NCBI GenBank assembly: GCA_003152315.1
Contig: PLZV01000045.1
Coordinates: 1 to 33,243, forward strand
Reading direction: 5' to 3'
DNA length: 33,243 nucleotides
Origin: Verrucomicrobiota bacterium
GTDB lineage: Bacteria; Verrucomicrobiota; Verrucomicrobiia; Palsa-1439
The notes beneath the pieces were generated by a model, which made no database searches, had not been told where the DNA came from, and saw only the letters and a program-made list of their open reading frames with translations. The translations under genes and the position numbers were made by a program. Below, in pieces: positions 31,144-33,243 of the stretch. Each line of letters begins with the position of its first letter. Position 1 is the first letter of the stretch.

Positions 31144-31149
31144 TATAAT
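31144..31149 (+). promoter_or_regulatory. Possible -10 box for the phosphorylase gene
   Basis: A perfect TATAAT lies in the only AT-rich stretch (31095-31155) of the divergent region, about 280 bases before the likely start of the phosphorylase gene. No good -35 box is found 16-18 bases upstream. Confidence 0.35.
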
Positions 31150-31427
31150 TTAAAAGGCGTTTGTGTTACTGTTTGATGGTCCGTTGCCATAGTGTCGGAC
31201 TTCCCTGCGCGAGGCTGACAACGTGTCAGAACTCGCTGGAAGAGTTCCTGTCGGAGTTGCCAGAGTGGCGGATGAAACAACTGAAACTTCGGGACTTCGA
31301 CGAGTTTTCGGTGGTCCCAATCGAAACTGCCAAGACCACCTTGAATTCTGCTTGCGAGGGTCGGATTGTTGACGCCCGCAATGTGAAAGCCTACGATGCG
31401 ATCCAGAGTAAGGTTGAAGGAGAGACC

Positions 31428-33243
31428 ATGAGCGGACAAACTCGCGCCAGCAGCCCGATCCACAGTCTTCTACCCGAGGAAATCGAGGGGTACGGTTCAC
31501 TCGCGGAGCTTGCCCTGGACTTGCGCTGGTCATGGAACCATCGCGCCGACGACCTGTGGAAGCAGCTCGACCCCGCGCTCTGGGAGTTGACTCGAAACCC
31601 TTGGGTCGTTCTCCAGACGGTCTCGCGGGAAAAACTCCGCCTCCTGTTGGCCAATCCCGCGTTTCGCCAGAAGGTGGATGATCTCGTACAAGCGGAGAAG
31701 CGCGCCGCCGAGTCACCCGCCTGGTTTCAGCAAACTCATCCGCAGGCGTTCCTGACTTGTGTCGCGTATTTTAGCATGGAATTCATGTTGGGTGAGGCTC
31801 TCCCGATTTACTCGGGGGGGCTTGGCAATGTGGCCGGCGATCAACTCAAAGCCGCCAGCGACCTGGGTGTGCCGGTGGTCGGCATCGGACTGCTTTATCA
31901 GCAAGGCTATTTCCGCCAAATGATCGACCAGGACGGGGTGCAACAGGCGCTCTATCCGTATAACGATCCCGGGCAATTGCCGATCACACCCGTGCGCCAG
32001 CCGAATGGCGAATGGTTGCGATTGGAGATCGCGTTGCCCGGTTACTCGGTCTGGCTGCGCGCATGGCAGGCGCGTATCGGGAGGGTGAAGCTCTATCTGT
32101 TGGACAGCAATGACGCGGCAAATTTCCCCATCCATCGCGGCATCACCAGCGAGTTGTATGGCGGCGGGCCGGAGCTGCGGCTCAAGCAGGAATTGCTCCT
32201 CGGGATCGGTGGCTGGCGGCTGCTCGGCGCGCTCGGTATCCGTCCGGAGGTTTGTCACCTCAATGAAGGACACGCGGCTTTCGCTGTTCTGGAACGCGCC
32301 CGGAGTTTCATGCAAGAAAGCGGGCAGCCCTTCGACGTCGCGCTGGCCGTCACGCGGGCGGGGAACCTATTCACCACCCACACGGCGGTGGCGGCGGGAT
32401 TTGATCGTTTCTCTCCGGCACTCATTGAACAATATCTCGCCCGGTATACGCAGGAGAAGCTGGGAATTTCACTCCACGATTTACTGGCCTTGGGACGCCA
32501 GAACCGCGATGACGCTGCCGAGCCTTTCAACATGGCGTATCTGGCAATGCGCGGCAGCGGGGCGGTCAATGGCGTGAGCCGCTTGCACGGCCAGGTGAGT
32601 CGACACCTTTTTGCGCCTCTCTTTCCCCGCTGGCCAGAAGACGAAGTGCCGGTCAGGCATGTGACCAACGGAGTCCATATGCCGACGTGGGACTCGGCGG
32701 CGGCCGACGATCTCTGGACGGAGGCGTGCGGGAAAGACCGCTGGCTGGGAGCGACGGATCCATTGGAAGGGGACATTCGCAGCCTTCCTGATGCGCGACT
32801 CTGGGAACTGCGCACAGCCAGTCGCCAGTCGTTGATCGATTACATTCACACTCGATTGCCGCAGCAACTGTCCGCTTCCGGACGGCCGGCCAACGTAGTG
32901 GAGGACGCGAAGCATTTGTTCGATCCCAATATATTGACGCTGGGATTTGCGCGCCGGTTCGCCACCTATAAACGCCCGAACCTGCTGCTGCACGACCAAG
33001 AGCGGCTGCTGCGCCTCGTAACCAACCCGCAACGACCCGTGCAGCTCATCATCGCCGGAAAAGCGCATCCAGCGGACCAGCCGGGTCAGGCATTGATCCA
33101 GGAATGGATTCGCTTCGGCCGGCGACCCGAGGTGCGCCAGCATGTGATCTTCCTCAGCGATTATGACATGCTCCTCGCGGAGCGTCTGGTGCAAGGTGTG
33201 GACGTCTGGATCAACACGCCACGCCGACCCTGGGAGGCTTGCG
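31428..33243 (+). CDS. glgP: Alpha-glucan (glycogen) phosphorylase, partial
   Basis: GlgP removes glucose-1-phosphate from glycogen or maltodextrin. The visible 605 residues contain a DUF3417-like N-terminus ('SLAELALDLRWSWNH'), 'VAYFSMEFMLGEALPIYSGG', 'GDQLKAASDLGVPVVGIGLL', 'CHLNEGHAAFAVLER', 'VRHVTNGVHMPTW', 'LGFARRFATYKRPNLL' and, at the edge, 'VDVWINTPRRPWEACG'. This is the short GT35 type found in many bacteria. The pyridoxal-phosphate lysine lies beyond the window. GAAGGAGAG (31416-31424) supports the ATG at 31428. The same frame is open upstream without a stop to 31149, with another ATG at 31176, so a longer N-terminus is possible. Confidence 0.92.
   Translation, partial: MSGQTRASSPIHSLLPEEIEGYGSLAELALDLRWSWNHRADDLWKQLDPALWELTRNPWVVLQTVSREKLRLLLANPAFRQKVDDLVQAEKRAAESPAWFQQTHPQAFLTCVAYFSMEFMLGEALPIYSGGLGNVAGDQLKAASDLGVPVVGIGLLYQQGYFRQMIDQDGVQQALYPYNDPGQLPITPVRQPNGEWLRLEIALPGYSVWLRAWQARIGRVKLYLLDSNDAANFPIHRGITSELYGGGPELRLKQELLLGIGGWRLLGALGIRPEVCHLNEGHAAFAVLERARSFMQESGQPFDVALAVTRAGNLFTTHTAVAAGFDRFSPALIEQYLARYTQEKLGISLHDLLALGRQNRDDAAEPFNMAYLAMRGSGAVNGVSRLHGQVSRHLFAPLFPRWPEDEVPVRHVTNGVHMPTWDSAAADDLWTEACGKDRWLGATDPLEGDIRSLPDARLWELRTASRQSLIDYIHTRLPQQLSASGRPANVVEDAKHLFDPNILTLGFARRFATYKRPNLLLHDQERLLRLVTNPQRPVQLIIAGKAHPADQPGQALIQEWIRFGRRPEVRQHVIFLSDYDMLLAERLVQGVDVWINTPRRPWEAC

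Larger units (their letters stand above)
30963..31427. other. Divergent intergenic region
   Basis: This is 465 bases between the minus-strand operon and the plus-strand phosphorylase gene. It holds the ribosome site of the GNAT-like gene, the inverted repeat at 31024-31046, the sigma-54-like element, an AT-rich block and TATAAT. The part after 31149 is an open frame fused in phase with the phosphorylase; I see no known domain in it. Confidence 0.6.

Noticed and set aside
1-33243. tRNA, rRNA or riboswitch genes
   Set aside because: No cloverleaf-like arms with a T-loop consensus, no rRNA stretches and no familiar riboswitch core were seen by eye; a covariance-model scan would be needed to exclude weak cases.

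Overview
The window is GC-rich bacterial chromosome. Several features suggest a Verrucomicrobiota-like organism (Pedosphaera/Limisphaera type): a PEP-CTERM sorting-tag protein, a secreted RCC1-repeat protein ending in an 'SYTVQ...NW...FFRV' module typical of that phylum, abundant palindromic intergenic repeats, and eukaryote-like Ser/Thr kinases. This assignment is inference from gene style, not a database match.

Positions 1-7333 are the 3' part of a high-affinity potassium (Kdp) locus: the end of kdpB, kdpC, a universal stress protein, a membrane-anchored Ser/Thr kinase, a small SMR/EamA-like membrane protein, a second membrane-anchored Ser/Thr kinase, then kdpD and kdpE. Placing kinases between the transporter and its two-component regulator is unusual. 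A promoter at 7403-7431 then drives an FHA-domain coiled-coil protein, a possible phosphothreonine reader.

Positions 8784-15840 are a looser accessory region. It holds a palindromic REP/MITE-like element, an RCC1-repeat secreted protein, a 5'-truncated PEP-CTERM gene, an outer-membrane barrel protein lying between two 18-bp direct repeats, a lysine-rich histone-H1-like protein, a PRC-barrel protein, and a kilobase of gene-free DNA. That kilobase carries two copies of a roughly 100-nt element whose stem sequences covary. An orphan ParA and a secreted protein of unknown function follow.

Positions 15840-20258 hold a secreted TIM-barrel glycosidase-like protein, an amidase-signature hydrolase and a YdcZ-like membrane protein, all on the plus strand.

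Positions 30962 down to 20272 (minus strand) are the most interesting part: a tightly packed ten-gene operon with several ATGA overlaps. In transcription order it encodes a GNAT-like protein, a thiolase-fold protein lacking the nucleophilic cysteine, its DUF35 Zn-ribbon/OB-fold partner, a DUF2877 protein (AllH/YlbF-like), FdrA (AllF-like), a DUF1116 protein (AllG/YlbE-like), a cyclase-family metal hydrolase, and the FAD, 2Fe-2S and molybdopterin subunits of a xanthine-dehydrogenase-family hydroxylase. I read it as a candidate catabolic pathway for an N-heterocycle or ureido compound: Mo-dependent hydroxylation, hydrolytic ring or amide opening, and carbamoyl transfer to phosphate by an AllFGH-like complex, plus an unexplained CoA-type module. 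The substrate is unknown. The operon is divergent from a glycogen phosphorylase gene that runs off the right edge.
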